Assembly: GCA_003116975.1 (NCBI GenBank)
Contig: BGKB01000039.1
Span: 372,001 to 436,000, forward strand
Direction of reading: 5' to 3'
Length of the DNA: 64,000 bases
DNA from: Aurantiochytrium sp. KH105
Lineage: Eukaryota > Sar > Bigyra > Thraustochytrida > Thraustochytriidae
The notes beneath the pieces were generated by a model. The model made no database searches. It was not told the DNA's origin and saw only the letters and a program-made list of their open reading frames with translations. Shown piece by piece: positions 29,852-40,416 of this stretch (positions are counted from its first letter, which is position 1; each line of letters begins with the position of its first letter). The position numbers were made by a program, and so were the translations under genes.

Positions 29852-30914
29852 GGTTTTGTAAAGGGCCGACCACGCACGCACGCACGCACGTACGCAGTCA
29901 GGCAGACTGGCACACGAACGAAAGTAAAGCTGACAGCAGACTCGCGAGCTACGTCTCACTCCCAAACCTCCCTCGCACCCTCTTCCCCAGGGACGGCAGA
30001 CCCCTCGCGGTCCACAGCTGCTTTGTCGGCCTCCGGCGCGCAGTCGAGGCAACTCGTCTTTGCTCGCGTGTGCCTGTTGCTTGTCGCTTGTGCTTGTCGC
30101 GCACTGTTAGTCCACTACTACTAGGCCTACTAGGCCTGCCTACTGTTTTCTCAGCCGCTTGCGTGGCACTTGCTCTCCCCTCAAATGTGCGGCCTCGGGC
30201 AGGTAGAGATGGATGCATAAGTGGCACAAATGTCGCTTTCCACACCAATGGCAAGCGAAGCTTATAACAGCCATTTCGCCCCGGGCGAGCCAGGCCTGTT
30301 GCACTTTTTTCCTGCTGCTCAGCTTTAGCTAGCTAGCTAGCTACTGCATGGCGGCTGCCTGGCGGGCCGACACCGTGCGATACGGGCCCTCTCCATTTCC
30401 CATTTCCTCTTCTCCATCTGCGCGCCGAGTCTGTTTGCCTCTGATGATCATCCGCAACCGGCCGCTCGCGTCGCCGCTCAGCAGGCAGCTTGCGACCACT
30501 GTCTACTAGCTTATTTACACCTTAGCCTATACCTGCCGCGGCGGCCGGCTAGCTGTCCATTGGTGGCCCGGCGCAAAGTCGCCAACGGCGGGCCGCACAG
30601 TGGACCTTGCGGCCGCGCAAGTGGACTTTGCGGCCAGGCGAGGAGCAATCTTCCGCCGCCCCGGCGGCAGAACAGAGACGAGGCCCGCGACCCCCCGAGA
30701 CCAACCGGCGCAGCAGACGCGCAAGGGCCAGCCAGAGACAGCCTGCGGCGAGAGCGAGCGAGCAGCAGCAGCAGCAGCGCGCAGGGCGGCGAGAGCGTGC
30801 CCGCCAGACCACCGCGGCCCGCCGGCGAGCGCGCGCGCGAGCGAGCGAGCGAGCGAGCGAGCGACCCGACCCACCCACCCATTCAGACCGGTGGCGCCAG
30901 GAAAACCAGCCAAA
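29852..30914. promoter_or_regulatory. Divergent promoter region of COG7 and the IMPDH-like gene
   Basis: TAGGCCTACTAGGCCT lies at 30122-30137. An (AGCT)n run is near 30326-30342 and (GAGC)n near 30832-30862. The same AGGCCTACTAGGCCT block occurs in the NDK divergent region. Confidence 0.45.
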
Positions 30915-32462
30915 ATGGCGTCTCCTTTTCCCGTGGACAAGTTCGAGCTCAGCGCCGACGAGATGGACGGCGTGGGCTCGAACGCACTCTTCGGGACGAC
31001 GACGGGTGGCCGCGGGTTCACCTTTGACGACGTCATCTTGCTGCCCGGACAGGTGGACTTTGGCGTGACCGACATCACGCTGGAGACCCAGCTGACCCGT
31101 AACATCAAGTTGAACATGCCCCTGGTGAGCTCCCCCATGGATTCTGTGACGGAGCACCTCATGGCCATCAACATGGCGTTGCACGGCGGCATCGGCTTCA
31201 TCCATCGCGGAAACACCATCGCGGAGCAGGCCGAGGAGGTCCGTCTCGTGAAGCGCTACAAGAGCGGCTTCATCACCGAGCCCTTTTGCCTGGCGCCCTC
31301 CAACACAATCGCCGACGTGGACCGCATGACTGCGGAAAAGGGATTCACCGGCGTCCCCATCACCGAGAACGGCGACGGCCATGGGAAACTCCTCGGTATG
31401 GTGACCTCGCGCGATGTCGACTTCATCGAGGATAGGTCACGCGAGCTCTCGAGCGTCATGACGCCGCTGAGCGACCTGTACACCCTGCAGGAGAGCTGCT
31501 CCCTGGAAGAGGCGAACAAGGAGCTGCGCGAGAGCAAGCGCGGCAAGATCCCCGTCGTCGACGGCGAGGGAAACCTTGTGTCTCTCGTCTCGCGCAAGGA
31601 TCTCCTCAAGAACCGTGATTTTCCCGACTCGAGCAAGGACAAGAACGACCGCCTCATGGTTGGCGCCTCGGTCGGAATTGCCGACGTCGACGAGGCCAAA
31701 GAGCGCATGGCTGCTCTCGTCGAGGCTGGCGTCGACGTCATCACGCTCGAGTCCCGCCACCCGGACATTGATCGCGAGGTCGAGCTCATCAAGTTCGCCA
31801 AGTCCAACTTCCCCGAGCTCGACGTCATTGGCGGTAACATCGTGACCGCCCGGCAGATGGAGGAACTCGTCAAGGCTGGCGTTGACGCCGTGCGCGTTGG
31901 CATGGGCGTGGCTTCCATCGCCACCGGCCAGCTGGTCAAGGCCGTCGGTCGCCCGCAAATGTCGGCTGTCTTCCACGTTTCGCGCATCGCCCACTCCCAC
32001 GGCATTCCTGTCATTGCGGACGGCGGTATCGCCAACAGTGGTTGCGCCATCAAGGCGCTTTCGCTCGGCGCGAGCACCGTCATGATGGGCTCCCTTCTTG
32101 CGGGAACCGAGGAGTCTCCCGGCCAGTACTACTTTCAGGACGGCCTGCGCCTTAAAAAGTACCGTGGCAACCATTCTCGCGACGCGCTTGTGAGCGAGGG
32201 TCTGCAGGACTCTGGCGATGTTCCCCTCGTCTCGACCGGCGTTTCGGGCGCCGTCGTCGACAAGGGCTCGGTGCGCCGCTTCCTCCCATACCAAACGCAG
32301 AGTATCCGCCATGGTCTTCAGGACCTTGGTGTGCGTTCCCTCGCGGCGCTGCACGACTCTCTGTACGATCAGACCCTTCGCTTCGAGATCCGCTCTTCTG
32401 CGGCGCAAAAGGAGGGCGGTGTCCACGATCTGCACACCTTTGTCCGCAACTACGTGCACTAA
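30915..32462 (+). CDS. IMP dehydrogenase homologue lacking the catalytic cysteine
   Basis: 515 residues from the ATG at 30915, the normal IMPDH length. The N-terminal barrel start (TFDDVILLPG, TRNIKLNMPLVSSPMDSVTE), a CBS pair (~117-235) and the C-terminal barrel (DVIGGNIVTARQ, PVIADGGI, GASTVMMGSLLAGTEE, YFQDGLRLKKYRG) are intact. The active site is not. The loop that normally reads GSGSICITQ reads GVASIATGQ, with Ala336 in place of the nucleophilic Cys. The IMP-binding DSSQG segment reads ESRHPD (279-284). KYRGMGS is KYRGNHS. The flap lacks the Arg-Tyr pair before the conserved GVSGAVVDKGS. The reading frame and codon use look healthy, so this is probably an expressed non-oxidising paralogue (structural, regulatory or another substrate), not a decayed gene. 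It is divergent from COG7. Confidence 0.9.
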   Translation: MASPFPVDKFELSADEMDGVGSNALFGTTTGGRGFTFDDVILLPGQVDFGVTDITLETQLTRNIKLNMPLVSSPMDSVTEHLMAINMALHGGIGFIHRGNTIAEQAEEVRLVKRYKSGFITEPFCLAPSNTIADVDRMTAEKGFTGVPITENGDGHGKLLGMVTSRDVDFIEDRSRELSSVMTPLSDLYTLQESCSLEEANKELRESKRGKIPVVDGEGNLVSLVSRKDLLKNRDFPDSSKDKNDRLMVGASVGIADVDEAKERMAALVEAGVDVITLESRHPDIDREVELIKFAKSNFPELDVIGGNIVTARQMEELVKAGVDAVRVGMGVASIATGQLVKAVGRPQMSAVFHVSRIAHSHGIPVIADGGIANSGCAIKALSLGASTVMMGSLLAGTEESPGQYYFQDGLRLKKYRGNHSRDALVSEGLQDSGDVPLVSTGVSGAVVDKGSVRRFLPYQTQSIRHGLQDLGVRSLAALHDSLYDQTLRFEIRSSAAQKEGGVHDLHTFVRNYVH

Positions 32463-33060
32463 GCTGGCCGAGATCGTCGGCCCCTCTTCGCATTCGCTGC
32501 GTTAAATGTTACGAACGAACTTGCTCTGCCTTTTACTCCCTGCGACCCGCAACTCTTTATAAAGAAAAACAATCCTAAGAAAACAGAGAGAAGGAACGAG
32601 TGCTCATGCACACAATTTTGCGCTCCTCCACGTGTCTCGGCAAGCTGCTGCGTTGCCAGACAGGATAAAGCAGAACATAGGCTTCATAGGCCTACATGGA
32701 AAAAAAAAAAATTAGCATTCGTTCGTGACCTCACCTGCGTCTTTTATTTTTTTATCTTGAGAACGAAAAACGAAAAAACGAAACCAGAAGCAAACAATGA
32801 AGATTCCATCCGAGCTCGCCGACTCAAGACATAACACCATGAAAACATTGTTTCAAGCGCTCAAATGGAACGCTTTCCAAACGCTTTTCGCAACCAGAGA
32901 GAGCGTATCTGACATTTTCGCGATCATTCCGGGAAAGAGAGAATCAATTATTTCATAAATGAATGAGAAGCGAAAGTAGGGCATGTCGTCAGTGTGAGGT
33001 TAAATTCTTCGTCCTTGGGTCAAAGCGTTTTTTGTTGTTATTTTGCTTTGTTTTGTCTTT
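32463..33060. other. Convergent intergenic region
   Basis: 3' flanks of the IMPDH-like gene and the ABM-like gene. AT-rich, with one TAGGCCTA at 32687-32694. No gene seen. Confidence 0.5.
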
Positions 33061-33411
33061 CTAGAGCAGAAACACATCATCCTCGTGGTGCATGAGTTCG
33101 CGGTATTTCACGGGCTCATTAGGGAGCACCTCGTTGAGCTCCTTGACCACGCGCTCGTGCAAATCACTGCGCAACCAATGGCGCAGATGGGCACGAGACT
33201 CCCATTCCGTGACCACCATGAATTTGTCGGAATCCTCGGTGTCCATGAGCGTCTCAATGTTCATAAGACCGGGCCAGTCGCGGACGTCCGTCTCCACATT
33301 GGACATGATCTGCCGCACCTTGGCCTCCTGCATCGGCGGGATGCGTCGCTCTGAAATCCTGATCACCTTGCCCAAGTGGACAAGGGCCACCTTCGCCTTG
33401 CTCATGGACAT
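33061..33411 (-). CDS. Small ABM-like (dimeric alpha/beta barrel) protein
   Basis: 116 residues from the ATG at 33411 (MSMSKAKV...). A longer frame adds a poly-Ala run encoded by a GCN repeat but starts with GTG. The pattern of a short beta strand, a long helix (PPMQEAKVRQIMSNVETDV), strands (GLMNIETLMDTEDSDKFMVVTEWES) and a second helix (AHLRHWLRSDLHERVVKELNEVL) fits an antibiotic-biosynthesis-monooxygenase-like ferredoxin fold. Such proteins are often small monooxygenases or heme-degrading or stress proteins. No specific substrate can be read. Confidence 0.65.
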   Translation of the reverse strand: MSMSKAKVALVHLGKVIRISERRIPPMQEAKVRQIMSNVETDVRDWPGLMNIETLMDTEDSDKFMVVTEWESRAHLRHWLRSDLHERVVKELNEVLPNEPVKYRELMHHEDDVFLL

Positions 33412-34929
33412 GGCTGCCGCCGCTGCTGCTGCTGCTGCTGCTACTGCTGCTTCCGAGTCCGCTTCTGCCTGTCGTCCCGCCTGTCTGGCCACTCGGGACT
33501 ACTCGAGATAGCCTCTTGCCGCCTTTGCCCGTGCCGTGCCGTGCTCGCTCGCGCGCAGGCCCTCGCGGCGCGTTCGCGATCTGTACTGCTTGTCCTCTCT
33601 CTCCCTGTGCTCTCACCTAGTTGGGCCTCCCTTCCCTTCTGCGCCCCAACTCGAACGTGAAGTGCACAAAAGTCTAGCAGCCGCGTCCCTCGGACTTATG
33701 AAAAGGGGGCTATCCTATTCAAATAGGTCGCTTGAGGCAGTCCCGGGACTTCCTGGGACTTCCCGGCCGCGGCGGCTCGTAACGGTCATTATCCGGTGGC
33801 CGGACATGCACCGAGGCTGGCTGGCCGGCTGGGGGGGGGGACCCATGGCCCTGGCTACTCTTCCTGCCTTATTAGATTGGCTTGGATTGGCTTGGCTTGG
33901 CTGGATGGTTCATAGCTTCTGTCGACAGGCGGGTGGATGGCCGGCCCTGGCTGGGTGCTAGCCTCCGATTGACAGCCGCGCGGCCCTAGGCTTCGCTCAT
34001 ATTCTAGCATCGTTGCGTCGCGCACTGAGGGTCAGATTTAGCTCAGGCTTGGAAGTTCGAAATGGGTTGCGCATAGAACTTTTGTTCCGTCCCGTGCAAC
34101 AGGCCAGCTTCCATGGAGATGACTCGCCTGCGTTACTTTGCAAGCATGAAGGTCGATGTACCGCAAACAAGCAAACAACCTGGCAAACAATAGCAATCAG
34201 TAGCAACCCTTTAGCATCTCGTCCACAACCGACTCTTTGTCGTGAGAAAAGGAGAGCTGGAAAACCGCAAACCCGAGATTCGCGCCGCCGCGTCATATAC
34301 ATGTAACCCGGCTGCAGCTAACCCGGCTGCGGCTTGCCGGAGGCCGCGAGGGATATCAGAATAATTCTTCTCGGGCCAGTGTAGCCGCCATTGGCTCGAC
34401 TGCAGTCATACGAAGGCTCATTCATTGCGGCGGCAACCCACCCCCGTGCGGGTCTGCCCTAACACAGCTTTCTCAAAGTACCAAAAAAGTATTTTTTGAG
34501 AGAGAGAAGCGGTCGTGCGAACTGTTACAATTTGGCCAAGGGCAAGCAGCCAAACGAACAGCTGGTTGGATGGTCGGTCGTTTCCCCCCCACGTCTGTGC
34601 GTATTCGTCTCCAATAGCCCCCTTTGGCGCACCGCGCTGAGCAGAACGCTAAACGTGGACGCTGGCCGTAGGTGCGTAGGACACGCGCCTGCGCAAGAAA
34701 GAGTGCGCGCGCGAAGGCGCGTGTGAGCACGTGAAGGTCCAGTGCATGTACTGCTTTTGTGTGTTGAAGAAGGGTCGATCGTCTGTAGCTCCGCGGCTTT
34801 AAGCGCGCCCGTTGCACAGTGAAGGCAAAGGAGGGTTTTGTTGACGCCTTACTTAAACCAATTCGAGCAACAACAAAACGAGAGACACTTTCGAAAGACG
34901 CTGTCCAGTCCAGCGTTGTGCCGTCTGAA
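33412..34929. other. Divergent intergenic region
   Basis: Upstream of the ABM-like gene (minus) and the channel gene (plus). Holds a (GCT)n run at 33420-33450, a (CTTGG)n-type stretch near 33883-33903 and two TAACCCGGCTGC repeats near 34305-34335. No gene supported. Confidence 0.5.
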
Positions 34930-37900
34930 ATGCAATCACATCATGATGATGAGGAAGACACATCAGCAAAGGACATCTGCTCCAACGAGCCGTCGCATGC
35001 AATGCACCAAACTGGCAACGACATTGGCGCTGCTGCCAAGAATGGAAATCAATCAAGCCCCATGTCGACGAGGCCATCAAAAGCTCCTCCCTTGTCCAAC
35101 TCGGGAGGTACTCTAGATATCGTAACAATGATCCAGGAGCAGCGCTTCGCTCTCGAAGAGCAACGTAAGCTTCTACAGCGCATGGAAGAAATGCAGTTGC
35201 GTCTCGAGCGTTTGGCACGAACAGGCAAGGCTGGGCCACGACAATCGGCCTTGGCCTTGGGTTCATTAGGGCAACAAAGCGAATGTGCTACGGGGCCAGG
35301 AAGTAACGCATGCCGCCCCTCGTTTCAAGTGTCCGAAGCAGACTCAAGAGTAGAGCCCGCACAACACCATCTGAGTGTTCAGATTGCCCCGAAACAACAC
35401 ATGCTTCAACGCTCCTTGACAACGTCGAACATCGACAAACAGACGTCCAGTGTGCGCGACGCAGACTGCGCCATCACAAGCGGTCGCGCTGCGGCCCAGG
35501 GCGGACGACGACGATCCGTTCACGGTCTTGCTGGTCCCGTGGAGATTCGGCGGCTCAGCGGCGCAGGCATTGGAACTGCGCGACTTTCGGGGTTTGAGGA
35601 TCAAGCGGCGAATCGGGCCGTCCCGAAGGTCTTTCCAAGCGACGTTATCTCCACGGATACTCTACATCGCAACTCGATGACTTTGGATGATGCTCTCCCT
35701 TCGCGACGAAAACCATCTGTACGCGGGAAACACTTTGATGGTCTCGCACGACTCAAGCTACAAATTGAGGGAGGGTACCGCATGGTTGTGACGGACGAGG
35801 AGGACAGTGGAGACGAGGAGATGAGTGATGCAAATGAAGACGAGGAAGGTGGCACATACAAGCTCGGAGGAGATTCGATGCGAGAGCGTCCCAGAGGGCG
35901 GAGTTCTGGAGCTCCCGAGCTCTCCAATCAGCACAGCGGCCTGGACGTCGACTCAGAATCGCTCGTTCCTGCAGAAGGCGCACAGGGAAAGCGCCAGACA
36001 TCCTCGTACGAGGACAATGCAATATCCGCCATTCGTACGTCAATTTTAGCGTCGGGTAAGCGGCTCAAGACGGTGAGTGGGGACACGGGGAGTTTTAAAT
36101 ACAAGACAAACAGTGCAAAGCAAGGAGGCGCAGGTCGGCGCCGGCGCCGACAAAAGAGCTTTTTGAGCAAGTACAATCCTTTGAATCGGTTGCCCGTCCT
36201 GCACCCGGAGAGCTCTTTTCGAGCCAAGTGGAATCTCTTTGTACTTTGCATGCTGCTGTGGTACAGCTTCACGATTCCCTTTTCGATTAGCTTCAGTATC
36301 TCGCCGTACGGACTGTGGCGAGTTATCGAGATCCTTTTCGACGTGGCTTTCGGGGTCGACATTCTGCTCAACTTCATTACTGGATACTACACCAAGCGAC
36401 AGTCGGTGCAGTTGATTGTCATGAATCATCGCATGATCGTCAAAAACTACGTCATGACATGGCTGCTCGTGGATTTGATCGCCATAACCCCTTTCGACAT
36501 CATTGTGACCTTACTAACGACGGGATCGACGGTACATGCAGAACGCTCGGTTGCAAGTTTGTCGAAGCTGATTCGACTTGTCAAGCTGACGAGGCTCCTG
36601 CGTCTCGTGGGTTTGTATAGATACTTTAGGTACTGGTCAGACCGACTCAAACCGGGCATGCTTCGTTTGGGGACCTCGCTCATTGTCATATTGCTCGTCA
36701 TTCACCTTTTGGCGTGCTTCTTCTTTTACCTTTCGGATCTCGACCCGACACGTGTGGACACGTGGTCCGATGAGTACGGCGTTCGCCACGAAGACTTGGC
36801 GTTTCCAAAGTATATTGCGAGTCTGTATTGGTCGATCACGACAATGACGACGGTCGGGTACGGCGACATTGTTCCTCAGAACGAGGGCGAGATCTTCTTT
36901 GTAATCATCGCCATGCTTATCTCGTGCTCAATGTTTGCGTATTCCGTGGGTAATGTGGCGTCGATGGTCAGCGCCATCGACTCAACACAGACAATGTACA
37001 AGGAAAAGATGGACTGGCTCAAAGAGTACTGCTCGCAGCAGGCCTTGCCAGAAGAGTTGCAGACGCGAATCAGGGCATACTATAGTCACTGCTGGAAGGA
37101 TCTCAAGAGCTTTCCGTTTTCGGAACACGCGATTCTGGATGACTTGAGTCCCGCGCTACGCCGCGAGGTGGTCCTCTTTCTTAATCGGGACATGGTTGAC
37201 AAAGTTCCATTTTTCCAGGGTCAAGACGACAATTTTATCTGCCGTCTAATTTTATGCATGACTGCAGAAGTGTGCGCTCCATTGGACATGATTATTCGCC
37301 AAGGCGAGGTAGGCAAGGCCATGTACTTTGTACGACGTGGGCTTGTGGAAGTTTGCAACGCGGATGCCACCGAAATTTACACGACGCTTTCAGATGGATG
37401 CTACTTTGGCGAAATCTCGCTTCTCGTGGGGGGTAGACGCACCGCCTCGGTGCGAGCCATTTTCCATTCGAGTCTCTTTCGCTTGGAACAGGATGACCTG
37501 GACAACATGCTTCTCGACTACCCGGAAGCCCTGCAAAAGATTTTGCACATTGCTGCGACAAGTCGGTACCAGCTCACGGAGGCTGAGCACGAGTCTCTTC
37601 AAAGTCGCTTCCAGGTGTTTTCTTCAGTTCTAGGGAACGATAACATACGTTCGGGCGGCGGCATGGGCGTCTCTGATGAGGAAGATGACATGCATGGCGA
37701 AGATGCAGATATTATTGGCATTGCACAAGGGGAGAGCACGAGTTATGGCAAGAACGATGGCGCGCAAGATAGTAATGGTGACGAATCCAGATCCGATGCC
37801 GCACAAGGGCAGGTCTCGGGCCAAATCGTTGCTGGGAGAAGGCGGAGTAGCACTTTGAGCGATGCGAACGGGGAAGAAGGGGAGGATACCTTTGACAGTG

Positions 37901-38148
37901 GCCCTCTCCCTCACCCCTTGATCTCACCATTGGGGCGACCGAACGGGGACTCTGTCATTTCAACGGCGCGCTCGACGGTCTCGAGCTCGCCCTCGCGCGC
38001 CCCGTCACTGGCAAGAATGTCGTCATCGGCGTCCATGAGCAGTCAGGCGCATATACCACTGGGCACCGCCGTGCTTGAGCGCGCCAAGTCCATGTCGCCA
38101 AAGACTCGCCAGGGCTTTCCAATGTCTCCCAAGTCCAACGATGCGTAA
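34930..38148 (+). CDS. HCN/CNG-like voltage-gated potassium channel with cyclic-nucleotide-binding domain
   Basis: 1072 residues from the ATG at 34930; the longer frame opens with GTG. A coiled coil (EEQRKLLQRMEEMQLRLERL) lies in the disordered N-terminus. S1 starts near residue 431 (LFVLCMLLWYSFTIPF). S4 is positively charged (SKLIRLVKLTRLLRLVGLYR, ~543-562). The pore carries TVGYGD at 641-646, so K+ selectivity. S6 follows near 656-680, then a C-linker and a CNBD (~780-865) with YFGEISLLVGGRRTASVRA, in which the phosphate-binding Glu and Arg are kept, so cAMP or cGMP binding is likely. The Ser-rich C-terminal tail of ~200 residues has many potential phosphosites. Plasma membrane or flagellar membrane. 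Confidence 0.92.
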   Translation: MQSHHDDEEDTSAKDICSNEPSHAMHQTGNDIGAAAKNGNQSSPMSTRPSKAPPLSNSGGTLDIVTMIQEQRFALEEQRKLLQRMEEMQLRLERLARTGKAGPRQSALALGSLGQQSECATGPGSNACRPSFQVSEADSRVEPAQHHLSVQIAPKQHMLQRSLTTSNIDKQTSSVRDADCAITSGRAAAQGGRRRSVHGLAGPVEIRRLSGAGIGTARLSGFEDQAANRAVPKVFPSDVISTDTLHRNSMTLDDALPSRRKPSVRGKHFDGLARLKLQIEGGYRMVVTDEEDSGDEEMSDANEDEEGGTYKLGGDSMRERPRGRSSGAPELSNQHSGLDVDSESLVPAEGAQGKRQTSSYEDNAISAIRTSILASGKRLKTVSGDTGSFKYKTNSAKQGGAGRRRRRQKSFLSKYNPLNRLPVLHPESSFRAKWNLFVLCMLLWYSFTIPFSISFSISPYGLWRVIEILFDVAFGVDILLNFITGYYTKRQSVQLIVMNHRMIVKNYVMTWLLVDLIAITPFDIIVTLLTTGSTVHAERSVASLSKLIRLVKLTRLLRLVGLYRYFRYWSDRLKPGMLRLGTSLIVILLVIHLLACFFFYLSDLDPTRVDTWSDEYGVRHEDLAFPKYIASLYWSITTMTTVGYGDIVPQNEGEIFFVIIAMLISCSMFAYSVGNVASMVSAIDSTQTMYKEKMDWLKEYCSQQALPEELQTRIRAYYSHCWKDLKSFPFSEHAILDDLSPALRREVVLFLNRDMVDKVPFFQGQDDNFICRLILCMTAEVCAPLDMIIRQGEVGKAMYFVRRGLVEVCNADATEIYTTLSDGCYFGEISLLVGGRRTASVRAIFHSSLFRLEQDDLDNMLLDYPEALQKILHIAATSRYQLTEAEHESLQSRFQVFSSVLGNDNIRSGGGMGVSDEEDDMHGEDADIIGIAQGESTSYGKNDGAQDSNGDESRSDAAQGQVSGQIVAGRRRSSTLSDANGEEGEDTFDSGPLPHPLISPLGRPNGDSVISTARSTVSSSPSRAPSLARMSSSASMSSQAHIPLGTAVLERAKSMSPKTRQGFPMSPKSNDA

Positions 38149-38624
38149 TGTTTGCACCTCTTTTTCTTCCTTTTGATTGCCGGCAATTGATTGATTGCTA
38201 GTGTGATGTTGCTCGGCATCGCAATGTCGTTTGCAAGAGAGTTCAATGGATTGAGGTCTGTCTGCTACTCGAAGCGACCTTGCCTCTTTTGTCTCGCACT
38301 GTAAATGAGTCCGCTCTTCGAGGAAGGAGTTGTGTATGGGCCTATAGGGCTTATACACGTAATCATAATGGATAGGGGAGGGGAGGAGAGTGAGCAGGCT
38401 TTTGCGGCAACCAAGAACTTCGTCAAGACGAAGTAGATTTGTGTTTCGTGCAACAATCTTCCTGCCAAATTAGGCTTTTATACACACCATGTTATACATT
38501 GCATTCCGCTTCTTACGCTTTTGACCGAGCTTGAACCTTGACTCTCTTCTCTCTCTGACCTTGCTTGACTGTGTTCTCTCTCTCTCGCTCGCTGCCAGCT
38601 GCCAGCTGCAGCTGCTGCTGTTGT

Positions 38625-38659
<35 letters not shown>

Positions 38660-39117
38660 CAAGGCCTCCGTGGCACAGAGCGTCATGATGCAGCCTGGTT
38701 AGCGTGAGGATCACCGTGACAGTGCAGAGCAGTCACTGCGGCTGCAGTGAGGTGCCGGTGCTCTGCATGCGCGCGACAGCCTGCCGCTGCCCACTCCCAT
38801 TGACAATCAATCACCATTTCAGATGCCCTGATCGAAAGGAGCGGCGAGGGAAAGGAAAGATGGGGGCCCCCACTGTCAGGAGGACGGCTTTCCTCGTCCT
38901 TGTCATTGTCTTGCAATGCGATGATGATTGTTGCAGTGCGGCGCCCTTCCATTCTCTTTCCTTTCCTTTTTCTTGTCCGCGGTCGCCGTCCTGTTTCTGT
39001 CCTCTTCTGTCTGCTGCTGCAGCTGCCAGCTGCTGCTGCGTGTCTCTGCCTGCTAGTACTATGTGCTTTGATTGCCATTGATTTGATCCAAGAAGGAAGA
39101 AAGGAAGGACTAATGTA

Positions 39118-39173
<56 letters not shown>

Positions 39174-39757
39174 AATAAGTGTCGTCGCCACTTTCTCTCT
39201 CACCAGTTGCTGCCGCTGCTGCTTGTGCTTGGCTTGCCTGCCAGGGTTGACTTGGCTTGTAGTGCTTGCTTGGCTTGTAGTGCTTGCTTGTGCTTGTGCT
39301 TGTGCTTGTGCTTGTGCGTGTGCTGCTGCTGCCATGGCTGCTGCTGTGACGCGCAAAATTCGCGACAATACTTGTCATTTTTATTTTTATTTTTTTTCTC
39401 GTTGGAAGGTTTTCCACGCGGCTTCGAGGCGGCGAAATTTAACAGACCCAGTGCGCTTGCCGGGGGGGGTAGCATGGAGAGGAGGGGGGTAGGAAAAAAT
39501 GGGCGCACAGCGAGGCACAGCATGAAAAAAACGACCAAGTACACCCTCTGTAGCAAGGGTGAAAAATGAGTCGATCATCAAAAATATGACGAAGGCCGCC
39601 CTCTGTGGCAAGAGTGTAGAATGGCTCCAATCCCTGCAGTAAAGGGGTGGAGAGGAAAATGAGCCCAAAATTCGACAAAGTCCAACTGATGTAGTGAAGG
39701 GTCGTACAAAGACACTGCAAATGCAAGAAGGAAACGTTTGTACACAAATGATTTCGT
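38149..39757. repeat. Low-complexity intergenic region
   Basis: (CTGC)n at ~38625-38661, (GAAA)n at ~39115-39175, (CTTG)n near 39285-39315. Three or four imperfect repeats of a CCCTNTGTAGCAAGGGTG-like block lie at 39541-39705, spaced about 35-60 bases. No gene supported. Confidence 0.5.
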
Positions 39758-40093
39758 TTAAGCAGTTTCGGAAGTGGTAGCACGGCTCATAAGAACTACC
39801 TTTACGGGTCTTGAAAAGCGTTCTCGCCATCCTTGCGTCTTCTGCTTGAGATGCTCGTACGATCTGTAAACGGTGTCTTCCACACTGTATAAGGAGTCTC
39901 CGAAACCAATCTTGTTGCGAATTGTATCATCGGTGATGGGATCCTTACGTGTCACACGCATCTCTTGATCAAGACAGTCGAAGAACTCCTTAAAGTTGAC
40001 GGTCAGTGCCATTTGTCTGCCTGCATACTCGAGCCCAAAGCCAACATTCGTCTGCAGGTTCTGGTCAAGATGGGGATGAAAGGACTTCCCCTG
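39758..40093 (-). CDS. C-terminal part of an unknown protein, truncated at an ambiguous base
   Basis: A minus-strand frame of ~110 residues ends with TAA at 39758 (…FSRPVKVVLMSRATTSETA). Its composition is protein-like (KSFHPHLDQNLQTNVGFG, ALTVNFKEFFDCLDQEM, NKIGFGDSLYSVEDTVYRSY) and unlike the repeat DNA around it. It runs into a single N at 40094; beyond this the frame is GC-rich and has no ATG. The gene's 5' part is probably missing because two contigs were joined here. No family recognised. Confidence 0.5.
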   Translation of the reverse strand, partial: QGKSFHPHLDQNLQTNVGFGLEYAGRQMALTVNFKEFFDCLDQEMRVTRKDPITDDTIRNKIGFGDSLYSVEDTVYRSYEHLKQKTQGWRERFSRPVKVVLMSRATTSETA

Positions 40094-40416
40094 NTCGCCA
40101 CGCGCGCCGACGTGCGCGGCAACGCACAGACGGCTCCAAGCCACGTCGGGGCCATCGCTATCTGCTATCTCTTACCCGCCCGCTGCCGCATGCTGCAGCC
40201 TCTGGCCGACCGCAACCCACCTGACGATACGGGGTCTCGAAATAGAAAACCCTCCTCAAGGGGGAGGCCCGAACAGAACCAAACGGAACGAGCAAGCTGT
40301 TTATTGTCGCGAATGATCAGATCCAGCTGCTGCTGCGCTGCGCTTGGCTCGGCCTGGCAGGCGGGCAGGCAGGCAGGCAGGCAGGCAGGCAGACCGACGA
40401 CGGGCGGCGAGCGAGC
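40094..40416. other. Sequence right of ambiguous base; (CAGG)n
   Basis: One N at 40094 marks a possible join. A (CAGG)n tract lies at ~40359-40392, directly before the next start codon. No gene seen. Confidence 0.5.

Noticed and set aside
34817-34829. AGTGAAGGCAAAG shared with 10054-10066
   Set aside because: A 13-base match is expected by chance several times in 64 kb.
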